Source: Martelella sp. NC20
Lineage (GTDB): Bacteria > Pseudomonadota > Alphaproteobacteria > Rhizobiales > Rhizobiaceae
NCBI RefSeq assembly: GCF_013459645.1
Contig: NZ_CP054861.1
Location: forward strand, 2,468,001 to 2,532,000
Direction of reading: 5' to 3'
Length of the DNA: 64,000 nt
Part shown: piece after piece, positions 44,090 to 52,975 of the stretch
Numbering within the stretch: the stretch's first letter is position 1
How the letters are laid out: the number at the start of each line of letters is the position of its first letter
Notes under the pieces: generated by a model
Database searches by the model: none
What the model was told of the DNA's origin: nothing
What the model saw: only the letters and a program-made list of their open reading frames with translations
Position numbers and translations under genes: made by a program

Positions 44090-45082
44090 ATGTCTTCTCT
44101 CAACCGCCGCGAATTGCTCAAAACCGCCGCCGGAGCATTTCTTGCCGCCCCTGCCACTATTCGGACCGCCAGCGCCGCCACGCGCGATATCGTCGTCGCC
44201 TCGCTTCTCGGCGAGGACAAGCCCGAAACCCGGGTCTGGCGCTTCTTCGCCGATGCGGCCGAGCGGCGGCTTCCGGGCCGGTTCCGTTTCCGGATCGTGA
44301 CCAATGGCGCGCTGGGGGGCGAAAAGCAGGTGGCGGAAAATATCCGCCTCGGTTCGGTGCAGGCCAGTCTCTCCACCGTTTCGGCGCTTTCGGCCTGGGT
44401 GCCGCAATTGCAGCTGCTCGACCTGCCATTCCTGTTTCGCGATGCCGGTCATCTTCGCGACGTCGTTAACGGTCCGGTCGGCGAGGACCTTGCGGAAAGG
44501 CTTGCGCGCGAGCAGTTCATCGTTGGCGGCTACATCGATTACGGCGCCCGCAACCTGCTTGCCAGGGAGCCGGTCACGCGGCCCGGGCAGATGGAGGGCA
44601 GGACCATCCGCGTCATCAACACGCCGCTCCACACCCGTTTATGGAGTGCGTATGGCGCGACGCCGGTCGGCATCCCGATCACCGAAACCTATAATGCGCT
44701 CGCCTCCGGGGTCGCGGATGCGATGGATCTGACGAAGTCGGCCTATGCCGGGTTCAGGCTTTACGAAGTGGTTCCGTTCATGACCGAGACCGGTCATATC
44801 CGCGCCTCCGGGGTGATCTATTTTTCGGCCGGCTTCTGGAACAGCCTGGACCCCGACACGCAGGCCGTGCTCAGCGCCATCTCATCCGAGGCCGCGCTCT
44901 ATTTCAATCGCCTGATCGTCGAGGACGAGGCGCAATCGGTGGCCCTTGCGAGCGCCAGTGGCGCGACCTTCCTTGAGCCGGAGGATATGGACGCCTGGCG
45001 CGCGGGGGCGCGGGCGGTCTGGTCCGATTTTGCGCCCGTCGTCGGGGGGATGAGCGCGATCGAGGCGGTCGAGCAGGGCTGA
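44090..45082 (+). CDS. TRAP transporter solute-binding protein (DctP family), probably for a thiamine-related ligand
   Basis: A 330-residue binding protein. The N-terminus MSSLNRRELLKTAAGAFLAA with ASAA is a twin-arginine-type signal. The DctP fold follows: RFRIVTNGALGGEKQVAENI, LQLLDLPFLFRDAGHLRDVV, EGRTIRVINTPLHTRLW with the ligand-contact Arg, and PITETYNALASGVADAMDL. It starts 12 bases after DctQM with AAAGGATG before the ATG, so both fall under the TPP riboswitch. Family members usually bind carboxylates. A thiamine-related ligand is inferred only from the riboswitch. Confidence 0.88.
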   Translation: MSSLNRRELLKTAAGAFLAAPATIRTASAATRDIVVASLLGEDKPETRVWRFFADAAERRLPGRFRFRIVTNGALGGEKQVAENIRLGSVQASLSTVSALSAWVPQLQLLDLPFLFRDAGHLRDVVNGPVGEDLAERLAREQFIVGGYIDYGARNLLAREPVTRPGQMEGRTIRVINTPLHTRLWSAYGATPVGIPITETYNALASGVADAMDLTKSAYAGFRLYEVVPFMTETGHIRASGVIYFSAGFWNSLDPDTQAVLSAISSEAALYFNRLIVEDEAQSVALASASGATFLEPEDMDAWRAGARAVWSDFAPVVGGMSAIEAVEQG

Positions 45083-45185
45083 TCTGCATTGCGCCCGATA
45101 TGGCCTTTGCAGGGCGCTGCCGATCTTGACAGCGGATTTGATAAGGACCACCAAGCCTTCAGGAGCATTTCCATGGGAGCGGGAT

Positions 45186-46307
45186 ATGAGACTGGGCCTC
45201 GGGCTGATCGGGACTGGGTTTATGGGCAAGGCCCATGCATTGGCGTATCGCTCGGCAGGGCCGGTTTTCGGCGGGCTTCCGGACGTGGACCTTGCCGTTC
45301 TTTGCGATACGCCGGCCGACAAGGCCGCAACGCTTGGCCGTCAGTTCGGGTTCGCGCGCGCGACAGATGACTGGCGCGCGCTTGTGGCCGACCCCGCCGT
45401 CGACATCGTGTCGATCACCACGCCGAACGGCCTCCATCGCGAGATGGCGCTCGCCGCGATCGATGCCGGCAAGCACGTTCATTGCGAAAAGCCGCTGGCG
45501 CTGACCTTCGAGGATGCGCGGGAAATGGCCGAGGCCGCCCGTGCTGCGGGTGTGCGCACCATTGTCGGCTACAATTACATCCACAATCCCGCCGTCACCC
45601 ACGCCCGCGCGCTGATCGCAAAGGGGACGATCGGCCGTCCGGTCCATTTCCGGGGATGGGTGGACGAAGACTATCAGGCCGATCCCGACCTGCCCTGGAC
45701 ATGGCGCGCCAAACGCGCGGACGCCGGGCTCGGAACGCTTGGCGATCTCGGATGCCATCTCGTTTCGATGGCGCATGTGCTGATGGGGCCGATCGAAAGC
45801 CTCATCGCCGATACCCAGATCATTCACGAAACACGGCCTCTGGCCGATGGCACCGGGCGTGGCGCGGTGGAAAACGAGGATACGGCCTCGGCGATCCTGC
45901 GCTTTGCCTCCGGCGCGCAGGGCACGCTTTGCACCTCGCGCTCGGCCTGGGGACGCAAGAACAAGCTCGACTGGGAGGTGCACGGAACCAGAGGCATGAT
46001 CACCTTCGCCCAGGAGCGGATGAACGAGTTGCAGTTCTACGCCAATGACGGACCAAAGGCGGAGCAGGGCTTCCGCACGATATTGACCGGCCCGGAGCAC
46101 CCGCCCTATGGCGCGTTCTGCCCGGCGCCCGGCCATCAGCTCGGCTTCGGCGATCTCAAGATCATCGAGGCGGCGGGTCTCCTCACCGCGATCGCGAAGG
46201 GCGAGGAGGCGTTTCCGAATTTTACCGATGCGCTCGGCTTCGAAAGCGTCATCCATGCGATCGACCGGTCGGCGCGCGAGGGGCGCCGTTTCAGCCCGGA
46301 ATATTGA
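45186..46307 (+). CDS. Gfo/Idh/MocA-family oxidoreductase
   Basis: A 373-residue NAD(P)-dependent dehydrogenase for sugars or cyclitols. The Rossmann motif is GLIGTGFMGKAHA (about 6-18), followed by the family signature CEKPLALTFEDA, GYNYIHNPA and the catalytic-lysine-bearing EKP. The His motif DLGCHLVSMAH is present. The start is ATG 45186; an upstream GGGAGCGGG serves as the ribosome site. It lies 103 bases after the DctP gene on the same strand and may be a separate unit. The product cannot be named beyond the family. Confidence 0.88.
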   Translation: MRLGLGLIGTGFMGKAHALAYRSAGPVFGGLPDVDLAVLCDTPADKAATLGRQFGFARATDDWRALVADPAVDIVSITTPNGLHREMALAAIDAGKHVHCEKPLALTFEDAREMAEAARAAGVRTIVGYNYIHNPAVTHARALIAKGTIGRPVHFRGWVDEDYQADPDLPWTWRAKRADAGLGTLGDLGCHLVSMAHVLMGPIESLIADTQIIHETRPLADGTGRGAVENEDTASAILRFASGAQGTLCTSRSAWGRKNKLDWEVHGTRGMITFAQERMNELQFYANDGPKAEQGFRTILTGPEHPPYGAFCPAPGHQLGFGDLKIIEAAGLLTAIAKGEEAFPNFTDALGFESVIHAIDRSAREGRRFSPEY

Positions 46308-46368
46308 GCGGCCGCGCAAGGTCGGCGGCTATCAGGGCTGAAGCATCGCTTCCTTGCGGACGCGCTTT

Positions 46369-47676
46369 TCAGCCGGTGACCTTCACCTTGTTTCGGCCCT
46401 CGAGCTTGGCGCCATAGAGCGCGCGGTCGGCGAGTTCGATGATATTGGGCGGCGACACCCGTGGGCTGAAGACGGAAATGCCGATACTGACGGTCAGGGT
46501 CTGTTTCTGTCCGTCGGGAAGGATCAGCGTCTGGGAGGCGATGGTGTTGCACAAGCGCTCGGCGATCGCCGTTGCCTCGTAGGTCCTGAGCCCCGGCAGG
46601 ATCATCGCGAACTCTTCGCCGCCATAGCGGTAAGCCCGGTCATTCGCGCGCGCGGCCCTTGCGATCGTCTCGGCCACCTGCCGTAATGCGTCATCGCCCG
46701 CGAGGTGACCATGGGTATCGTTGAACTGCTTGAAATGGTCGACGTCGATCATCAGCAACGAGAACGGCTCGCCGCTCTCCTTCGATACGGCGACGGCCTC
46801 GTCGAGCGCCCGGTCGAACTCGCGGCGGTTGTAGAGGCCTGTCAGACCATCGGCGCGCGCGGCCGCGGCAAGGGCCTCTTCCTGTTGGTTGATCTGCTTG
46901 AGCATGGTGTTGAAGGCCTGCGCCACGGAGGCAAGTTCCGGCGGGACCTGCACCTCGATTTCGCGATTTCGCGTGCCGCCGGCAACCAACAGCGCGCCCT
47001 CGACAAGTTTGTCGGTGCTGCGGATCAGCGCCTGGTCGATGATGACGATGCCGATCCCCGAAAACACCAACGCCAGAACGCCCGCAATCGCGGCAAAGCG
47101 GTCGAGCCGTTCCATCGTGGCAAGCGCTTTCAGATGGCTCTCCTCATTCAGGAGGCGCATGCTCTCGGCAAGGCTTTCCACGCGCTTGCCGGTTTCGCCG
47201 ATCACGCTTTCAAAGCGTATCACCGACTGATCGGCCGTGCCGGGTTGAGGCCTGACGTTTGACGCGGCATCGAGCAGCAACGCCCATTGCTGGCGCACGC
47301 CCTCGAGCACGGGATCGAACGAGGGATACGCCTCCGTAATCATTTCCAGGTTGCGCAGGTTGGCGGCGATTTCGCGCTCCGCCGCCTCGAAATTATTGCG
47401 GTAGCTTTCATCGCCGGTTTGCGCGAAATCGTTGACGTCGGTGGCGATATCCCAGAGATTGCCCTGGATACGCTCCAGCGCCAGCGACACGTTGTGCTGG
47501 ACGTGAAGGACCTGCCGGAAGGGTTCGCGCAGTTGGTCGCGATAGTCGAGATACCAGAAGCCCGAAAGGGTCGCGACCGGCAGCAGCGCCATCATGAAGC
47601 CGACGATCAGCCAGGCGCGCAGAGACAGGCCGCGAAACCAGCGGCGAAGCAGGCTCAGTTCACCCGATTTGTTCAT
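46369..47676 (-). CDS. Membrane-bound diguanylate cyclase (HAMP-GGDEF)
   Basis: A 435-residue enzyme making cyclic di-GMP. TM1 (about 21-43), a ~180-residue helical periplasmic sensor region, TM2 (about 225-245), a HAMP-like linker with VPPELASVAQAFNTMLKQIN, then a GGDEF domain beginning DGLTGLYNRREFD. The active site is GGEEF (about 352) and the inhibitory I-site RxxD is intact in RANDRAYRYGGEEF, so it should be active and product-inhibited. The start is ATG 47676; a longer frame from TTG 47793 is rejected. It stands alone, convergent with the Gfo/Idh gene. Confidence 0.9.
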   Translation of the reverse strand: MNKSGELSLLRRWFRGLSLRAWLIVGFMMALLPVATLSGFWYLDYRDQLREPFRQVLHVQHNVSLALERIQGNLWDIATDVNDFAQTGDESYRNNFEAAEREIAANLRNLEMITEAYPSFDPVLEGVRQQWALLLDAASNVRPQPGTADQSVIRFESVIGETGKRVESLAESMRLLNEESHLKALATMERLDRFAAIAGVLALVFSGIGIVIIDQALIRSTDKLVEGALLVAGGTRNREIEVQVPPELASVAQAFNTMLKQINQQEEALAAAARADGLTGLYNRREFDRALDEAVAVSKESGEPFSLLMIDVDHFKQFNDTHGHLAGDDALRQVAETIARAARANDRAYRYGGEEFAMILPGLRTYEATAIAERLCNTIASQTLILPDGQKQTLTVSIGISVFSPRVSPPNIIELADRALYGAKLEGRNKVKVTG

Positions 47677-47881
47677 CAAACGATATCCCTTGCGGCATCC
47701 TGCCGTTGTTTGCACTCCGGCGTGCTGAAACGTCCCGAATGTGGTGCGCTTTGGTGTGTTCTGCAATAAACCGATCAAGGGAGGCTTGTTCAACTATCTC
47801 CAAGTTGTCTTCGGGATCACAGGGATATTTGTTCCTCGGGCGGCGGCGAGGCTGAAACGGGTATCTACCTGCGTGAACCGG

Positions 47882-49162
47882 CTATCCGTACATCAGGTTG
47901 GGCAGGAACAGCACGATGCCCGGCACGAACAGAAGCAGCGCCACCAGCGCCATGATCGCGGCGATGAACGGCCAGGATTCCCTGACGTAATCCTCGATCT
48001 TGGTGTCGAGCAGGCTGCAGACCGTGAACATCGCGACGCCGACCGGCGGCGTCATGCTGCCGAAGGTGACAATCGTCATCATCAGGATGCCGAAATGCAC
48101 CGGATCGACGCCGGCCTTGACGACAACCGGCACGAGGATCGGCGTCAGCAGCAGAACCAGGATCGTGCTTTCGAAGAACAGGCCGGCAATGAACAGGCCG
48201 ATCAGGATGACGGTCACGATCAGAACCGGATTGGCGAGGCTTCCCAGCATGAAGCCTGCCACGCTCTGCGGCACCTGCAGGAAGATGATCGCGAACCCGA
48301 TCATGCCCGACATCAGGATGATCAGCATGATCAGGCCGATATCCGAGAGCGCATGGCCGAAGGCGCGCTTGATCGTCGCAAAGGTCATCACCCGGTGGGC
48401 GAAGACGCCGACGAGGATCGCGTAGACCACCGCGAAGGCGCCGACTTCCGAGGGCGTGAACAGCCCGCCGCGGATCGAACCGATCAGCAGCACGGGAAAC
48501 AGCAGCGCCCATTTGGCGCCCCAGGCCGCGCGACCGAGTTCGCGCGGGGTCGGTTTCCTCATGTCGCTCATCACGTAGTTGCGCCTGCGGGCGACGAGCC
48601 AGGCGGCGACCATCAGGAACGCCATCATCAGCATGCCGGGGACGATGCCCGCCATGAACAGCCGACCGATCGAAACCTGGCCGACATAGCCGTAGAGGAT
48701 CAGGCCGATCGAAGGCGGAATGGTCGCGGTGATCAGCGAGGACATCGCGATCACGGCCGAGGAATAACCCTTGGAGTAGCCGTTGGAGATCATCTGCGGG
48801 CCGAGCACGCGCGCCTCCATCGCCGCATCGGCGACGGCAGAGCCGGAGACGCCGCCCATCAGCGTCGACAGGATGATCGAGACCTGCGCCAGGCCGCCCG
48901 CCATCCAGCCGACGGCAACCTTTGAAAAGGTGAACAGCCGGTCGGTGATGCCGCTTTCGTTCATCAGGTGACCCGCAAGCACGAAAAACGGCACCGCCAG
49001 CAGCGGAAAGCTCTGCGACACGGTCGCGATCTTCTGCACGCCGATCGACACCGGCATAATGTCGGAGGTGAGAAAGAAGGTGAAACCCGATATCCCGATC
49101 GCGAAGGCAATCGGTGCGCCAAGCAGCATCAGGGCGAAGAACACGATACCGATCAGGGCCAT
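47882..49162 (-). CDS. TRAP transporter large subunit of the hexuronate unit (DctM-like)
   Basis: A 426-residue membrane protein with about twelve helices and DctM signatures: VPFFVLAGHLMNESGITDRL, MGGVSGSAVADAAMEARVLG, ATIPPSIGLILYG and FGSMTPPVGVAMFTVCSLLD. The start is ATG 49162, 5 bases after the DctQ stop. It ends the gntR-dctP-dctQ-dctM unit, which is divergent from uxuA. TRAP importers for glucuronate and galacturonate are known next to uxu genes. Confidence 0.92.
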   Translation of the reverse strand: MALIGIVFFALMLLGAPIAFAIGISGFTFFLTSDIMPVSIGVQKIATVSQSFPLLAVPFFVLAGHLMNESGITDRLFTFSKVAVGWMAGGLAQVSIILSTLMGGVSGSAVADAAMEARVLGPQMISNGYSKGYSSAVIAMSSLITATIPPSIGLILYGYVGQVSIGRLFMAGIVPGMLMMAFLMVAAWLVARRRNYVMSDMRKPTPRELGRAAWGAKWALLFPVLLIGSIRGGLFTPSEVGAFAVVYAILVGVFAHRVMTFATIKRAFGHALSDIGLIMLIILMSGMIGFAIIFLQVPQSVAGFMLGSLANPVLIVTVILIGLFIAGLFFESTILVLLLTPILVPVVVKAGVDPVHFGILMMTIVTFGSMTPPVGVAMFTVCSLLDTKIEDYVRESWPFIAAIMALVALLLFVPGIVLFLPNLMYG

Positions 49163-49166
49163 CGGT

Positions 49167-49691
49167 CTACTCCGCCGCGCCGGCGTGGACAACCGGCTCG
49201 TCATAGGTGGGGGTGCGGGTAAACACCAGCGTCCGGTCCTTCACATTGCGCCAGGCCTGCCAGAGATTGCCGAGGATCGAGATCGACAGCATCACGCAGC
49301 CGGCGGGCACGGCAATCGTCACCCAGGCATAGGAAAGGCCGGAATCGCCGAACTGGCGCTCCTTGTTGAGCATGGTGAGCTTGTAGCCCTCATAGGCAAG
49401 CAACATCAGGAAGGCGAGGAACAGGGCGGCCAGCGCCGTTTCCAGCGCCAGCCGATAGCGATGCGGGAACGGGCGGACCAGAAAATCGACGCCCAGATGC
49501 CCGCGCTCGCGCATGGCGCGGGTCGCACCTATGAAGCAGAGCCAGATGAACAGAAGCTGCGCCAGATCGACGGACCAGATCAGCGGATGGCCGAAGAAGC
49601 GCATGGTCGCGGCGATGAACACCAGAAAGGTGATGACCGCAAGCAGGATCGCGCCTGCGACATATTCGATCTTTGCGAGGAAACCGGGCAT
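49167..49691 (-). CDS. TRAP transporter small subunit of the hexuronate unit (DctQ-like)
   Basis: A 174-residue protein with four membrane helices (about 8-30, 45-65, 85-108, 125-148) and the DctQ signature DLAQLLFIWLCFIGATRAMRE followed by HLGVDFLVRPFP. GGGAGG lies 7 bases before ATG 49691. It sits between the DctP gene (146-base gap) and DctM (5-base gap). Confidence 0.9.
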   Translation of the reverse strand: MPGFLAKIEYVAGAILLAVITFLVFIAATMRFFGHPLIWSVDLAQLLFIWLCFIGATRAMRERGHLGVDFLVRPFPHRYRLALETALAALFLAFLMLLAYEGYKLTMLNKERQFGDSGLSYAWVTIAVPAGCVMLSISILGNLWQAWRNVKDRTLVFTRTPTYDEPVVHAGAAE

Positions 49692-49837
49692 GGTGGCCCC
49701 TCCCGATATGGCGCGCGGAGCGGAACGCTCCCCGGCATGTTTGCCTTGGACTTCCCGCGGGGAAAGCCGGATAGGGTGTTCGGCCGCGCCTCTGGAGCGA
49801 GGCGCGGCCGACCTGGGCTGTGGCAGGTCCGCCGGGT

Positions 49838-50821
49838 TTACTGCGCGGCGATTGCCTGAAGCTTGTCGCGCAGGTCGCCATAGCCGAGGTTGTCATAGAC
49901 GACGGCCGTTCTTTCCTTGAACGGGGTGACGTCGATTTCCTCAACCATCACGCCGTTGTCCTTCAACTGCTGTTCGAGGCTCGCCAGCGCGTCCCTGGTG
50001 CCGTAGGAGGCGATGTCCCCGGCCTTCAGCGCTTCCTCGTGAAGGATCGTCTGCAGGTTTTCCGGCAGCGAATCGACCCATCCGGCGGAGGTGATCAGGC
50101 CGGTGATCAGGTTGATGTGGCCGGTCAGCGTGATGTTGGTGATCACCTCGTCAAGCTTGGCGCCGACGACGGCGGGAAGCTGGGCTTCGGCGCCGTCGAT
50201 GACGTTGGAGGAGATCGCCGAATAGACTTCGCCCCAGGGCATTGGCGTCGGCGTGGCGCCCATGGCCTCGATCGTGCCGGTCCAGACCGGCGCGCCGGGG
50301 GTGCGCATGCGTACGCCTGAGAGATCGTCGGGCCCCTTGATTTCCTTCTTGGTCAGAAGATGGCGCTCGCCCTGCCACCAGTTGAAGCTCAAGACGTCGA
50401 GGCCGGCATCATCATGAAGCTTTTCGGCCCATTCGTCGAACATCTCCGAGGTGACGACCTTGCGGATGCCGTCATAGCCATTGGCGAGGTAGGGCGCGCC
50501 CAGCACGCCGAATTCGTTGACGAAAACGGCAAGGCGGCCGCCGTCGACCACGACGGCAACCGGTGCGCCGGCGCGGGCCTGCTCCAGCACGTCCTCATCG
50601 GGGCCGAGCTGCGAATTCGGGAACAGGCGCACTTCGAGCGCGCCGTCGGAGGCCTCGGCGACATTGTCGCGGAAGGCTTCAAGGCCCTTGTAGAGCGGGT
50701 CGGTGGTGGCCAGCGCCGTGTTGACGCTCAGCGTGTAGTCGGCGGCAAGTGCTGTGCCCGCCATCAGGCTTGCGGCAAGGCCGGCAAGCGCGATGCTTTT
50801 TATATTGGCGATGTATTTCAT
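49838..50821 (-). CDS. TRAP transporter solute-binding protein, probable hexuronate binder (DctP)
   Basis: A 327-residue periplasmic protein. The Sec signal ends ALAADY (cleavage near residue 27). DctP features: GALEVRLFPNSQLGPDEDVL, the ligand-contact Arg in LSGVRMRTPGAPVWTGTIEA, and PMPWGEVYSAISSNVIDGAE. GGGAGGA precedes the ATG by 5-6 bases. The ligand is inferred to be glucuronate or galacturonate because the divergent gene is mannonate dehydratase. It follows the GntR gene by 53 bases. Confidence 0.9.
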   Translation of the reverse strand: MKYIANIKSIALAGLAASLMAGTALAADYTLSVNTALATTDPLYKGLEAFRDNVAEASDGALEVRLFPNSQLGPDEDVLEQARAGAPVAVVVDGGRLAVFVNEFGVLGAPYLANGYDGIRKVVTSEMFDEWAEKLHDDAGLDVLSFNWWQGERHLLTKKEIKGPDDLSGVRMRTPGAPVWTGTIEAMGATPTPMPWGEVYSAISSNVIDGAEAQLPAVVGAKLDEVITNITLTGHINLITGLITSAGWVDSLPENLQTILHEEALKAGDIASYGTRDALASLEQQLKDNGVMVEEIDVTPFKERTAVVYDNLGYGDLRDKLQAIAAQ

Positions 50822-50874
50822 ATCGTCCTCCCATGTGAAACGGCGGGGCTTCGCCCCTGTGGCAACGTCCGGGA

Positions 50875-51570
50875 TTAGCGTCCCGGCTCCTCGAAAAATT
50901 CGGGTTTTTCAGCGAATATGGCCGGCAGGTCGCTCAGGATTTCGCGTAGATGTCCGCGCGCGGCGGCTTCCGCCGTCACCTGATCGCCAGCGGCGATGGC
51001 CTCGACGATGGCTTCATGCTGGGCGGTCAGCTTGACCATCGGAAAGCGCAGCAGGCTGAGATAGCGCACCCGGTCCATCTGTACTTTCAGCCCCTCGATC
51101 AGGGCCCAGGCCCGCGCCTTTCCGGCGGCGTCAGCCAGCGTCTTGTGAAACAGTTCGTCGAGCTTGATGAAACGGGTGGCGTCGGTGCGCGCCGCCTCGC
51201 GCTGTTCTGCAAGCTGCAGCCGCAATTCCTCGATGAGCCCCGCATCGGGCTTTGCGGCCAGAAGCTTGACGATGTCGGCCTCGATCGCCTCTCGAACGAA
51301 GCGGGCATCCATGACGGCGGCCTGCGATATCCGACGCACGAAGGTTCCGCGCTGCGGGCGTATCTCCAGCAGACCTTCCTCGGAAAGCTTGATGAAAGCC
51401 TCACGCACCGGCTGGCGGCTGACGGCGAAGCGGGCAGCGATATCCGACTCGGAAAGCCTGGAGCCGGGCGGCAAATCATTGTGAAGAATGAGCTCACGCA
51501 GAATGCCATGCAACTGGGCGCCAACCGGCGCGCCGGGCGCAATCATCGTTTGCACTGTCTCTGGCAGCAT
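50875..51570 (-). CDS. GntR-family regulator, FadR/UxuR-type (FCD domain)
   Basis: A 231-residue repressor-type regulator. The N-terminal winged HTH has LPPGSRLSESDIAARFAVSR followed by QPVREAFIKLSEEGLLEI. The C-terminal FCD domain has the metal/ligand histidines in FIKLDELFHKTLAD, LTAQHEAIVEAI and ARGHLREI. The start is ATG 51570 with GGGAGGAG 4-5 bases before it. First in the unit with the TRAP genes and divergent from uxuA, so it most likely senses a hexuronate intermediate. Confidence 0.9.
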   Translation of the reverse strand: MLPETVQTMIAPGAPVGAQLHGILRELILHNDLPPGSRLSESDIAARFAVSRQPVREAFIKLSEEGLLEIRPQRGTFVRRISQAAVMDARFVREAIEADIVKLLAAKPDAGLIEELRLQLAEQREAARTDATRFIKLDELFHKTLADAAGKARAWALIEGLKVQMDRVRYLSLLRFPMVKLTAQHEAIVEAIAAGDQVTAEAAARGHLREILSDLPAIFAEKPEFFEEPGR

Positions 51571-51700
51571 TGCACTCCTCCCTGTATCTTCAAGGTGCAC
51601 CATACTTCCATACTAGTCAACAGTGGATTTCGATGCTAAGGCTGTGGCGTGGCCATTCGGGTGCTTGCGCGCCTGCGTCCGGCTGCGCAGATTTAATAAG

Positions 51701-51744
51701 TTAGAGCGTCCCTTGTGCGTCCGAAGGGACGCACGGCGCTCTAA
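51701..51744. repeat. Short TAGAGC/GCTCTA-bounded palindromic element
   Basis: Outer arms TTAGAGCG (51701-51708) and CGCTCTAA (51737-51744) enclose an inner perfect stem GTGCGTCC (51715-51722) with GGACGCAC (51727-51734), loop GAAG. The ends are like those of the elements at 428-530 and 40531. It lies 35 bases before the uxuA start, so it would be in the uxuA leader mRNA. Confidence 0.72.
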
Positions 51745-51778
51745 TGAAATGAAAAAAAAATGCTTCGGGAGTGAGAAA

Positions 51779-52975
51779 ATGCGGCAGACATGGCGCTGGT
51801 TCGGACCTTTGGATCGCGTGTCGATCGACGACATGCTGCAGGCGGGCGTCGAAGGTGTGGTCACGGCGCTTCACCATGTGCCGACGGGCGAGGTCTGGAC
51901 GCCGTCCGAGATCGAGAAGCGCCAGAACGAACTTTCCCGGATGCGCGACGGCGAGTTGTCCGATCTCGAATGGGAAGTGGTCGAAAGCCTGCCGGTTTCA
52001 GAGGACATCAAGAAGCAGAAGGGCGACTGGCGCCGCCATATCGACAACTACAAGATCAGCATGGAGCACCTGGCCGGGGCCGGGATCGACACGATCTGCT
52101 ATAACTTCATGCCGGTGCTGGACTGGACCCGCACCGATCTCGCCTATCGGCTGAGGACCGGCGCCACCTGCATGCGCTTCGACTACGCCGATTTCGCGGC
52201 TTTCGACATCCATATCCTGGAGCGCCCCGGGGCTTGCGAGGATTTCGACGAGGATATGCGCGAGGAGGCCGCTCGCCGCTTTTTCGAAATGGACGATGCG
52301 CGCAGGGCGGATCTTGCGCGGAATATCGTCTTCGGCCTTCCGGGTGCGGCCGAGAGCTTTACGCTGGAGGATGTCCGCCGGCATTTATCCGAATATGCGT
52401 CGATCTCGGCCGAGGGGCTCCGGGCCCATTTCATCGATTTCCTGGAGGAGGTTGCGCCGGTTGCGGAAAAGCTCGGCCTCAGGCTCTGCTGCCACCCCGA
52501 TGACCCGCCCTTCGGCCTTTTGGGCCTGCCGCGGGTGATGTCGACGGAAGCCGACTACAAGACCATGATGGAGGCCGTCGATCTGCCCGCCAATGGCATC
52601 ACGCTCTGCTCAGGTTCGCTTGGCGCACGGCCCGACAATGATCTGCCGGGGATGATGGAGCGGCTCGGCGACCGGGTGCATTTCCTGCACCTGCGCAATG
52701 TCCATCGCGAGACTGCCGGCATCAAGGGGTCGTTCCACGAATCCGAGCATCTCGGCGGCGATACCGATATGGTGGCGCTGATGGCGGCGGCGATCGCCGA
52801 GGAACGGCGGCGCAAGGCGGCGGGACGGGCCGACTGCAATATTCCCTTCCGCCCCGATCACGGCCTCGATATTCTCGATGACCAGACGCGCAAGGCCCAG
52901 CCCGGCTATCCGGCTATCGGCCGGCTGAAGGGGCTTGCGGAACTGCGCGGCATTCTCAAGGCGCTGGATCGCTGA
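51779..52975 (+). CDS. uxuA: Mannonate dehydratase
   Basis: A 398-residue enzyme converting D-mannonate to 2-keto-3-deoxygluconate in hexuronate breakdown. The N-terminus RQTWRWFGPLDRVSIDDMLQ and VVTALHHVPTGEVW match E. coli UxuA closely. Metal-site regions are CCHPDDPPF, CSGSLGARPDND, HLRNVHRE and FRPDHG. The start is ATG 51779 with GGGAGTGAG before it; the frame is open upstream through the repeat, which is not coding. It is divergent from gntR-dctPQM and its 3' end overlaps the convergent marR gene by 20 bases. Confidence 0.95.
   Translation: MRQTWRWFGPLDRVSIDDMLQAGVEGVVTALHHVPTGEVWTPSEIEKRQNELSRMRDGELSDLEWEVVESLPVSEDIKKQKGDWRRHIDNYKISMEHLAGAGIDTICYNFMPVLDWTRTDLAYRLRTGATCMRFDYADFAAFDIHILERPGACEDFDEDMREEAARRFFEMDDARRADLARNIVFGLPGAAESFTLEDVRRHLSEYASISAEGLRAHFIDFLEEVAPVAEKLGLRLCCHPDDPPFGLLGLPRVMSTEADYKTMMEAVDLPANGITLCSGSLGARPDNDLPGMMERLGDRVHFLHLRNVHRETAGIKGSFHESEHLGGDTDMVALMAAAIAEERRRKAAGRADCNIPFRPDHGLDILDDQTRKAQPGYPAIGRLKGLAELRGILKALDR

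Noticed and set aside
43148..44632. A 494-codon minus-strand open frame
   Set aside because: It is antisense to the TRAP genes and rich in Arg, Gly and Asp as expected of a shadow frame.
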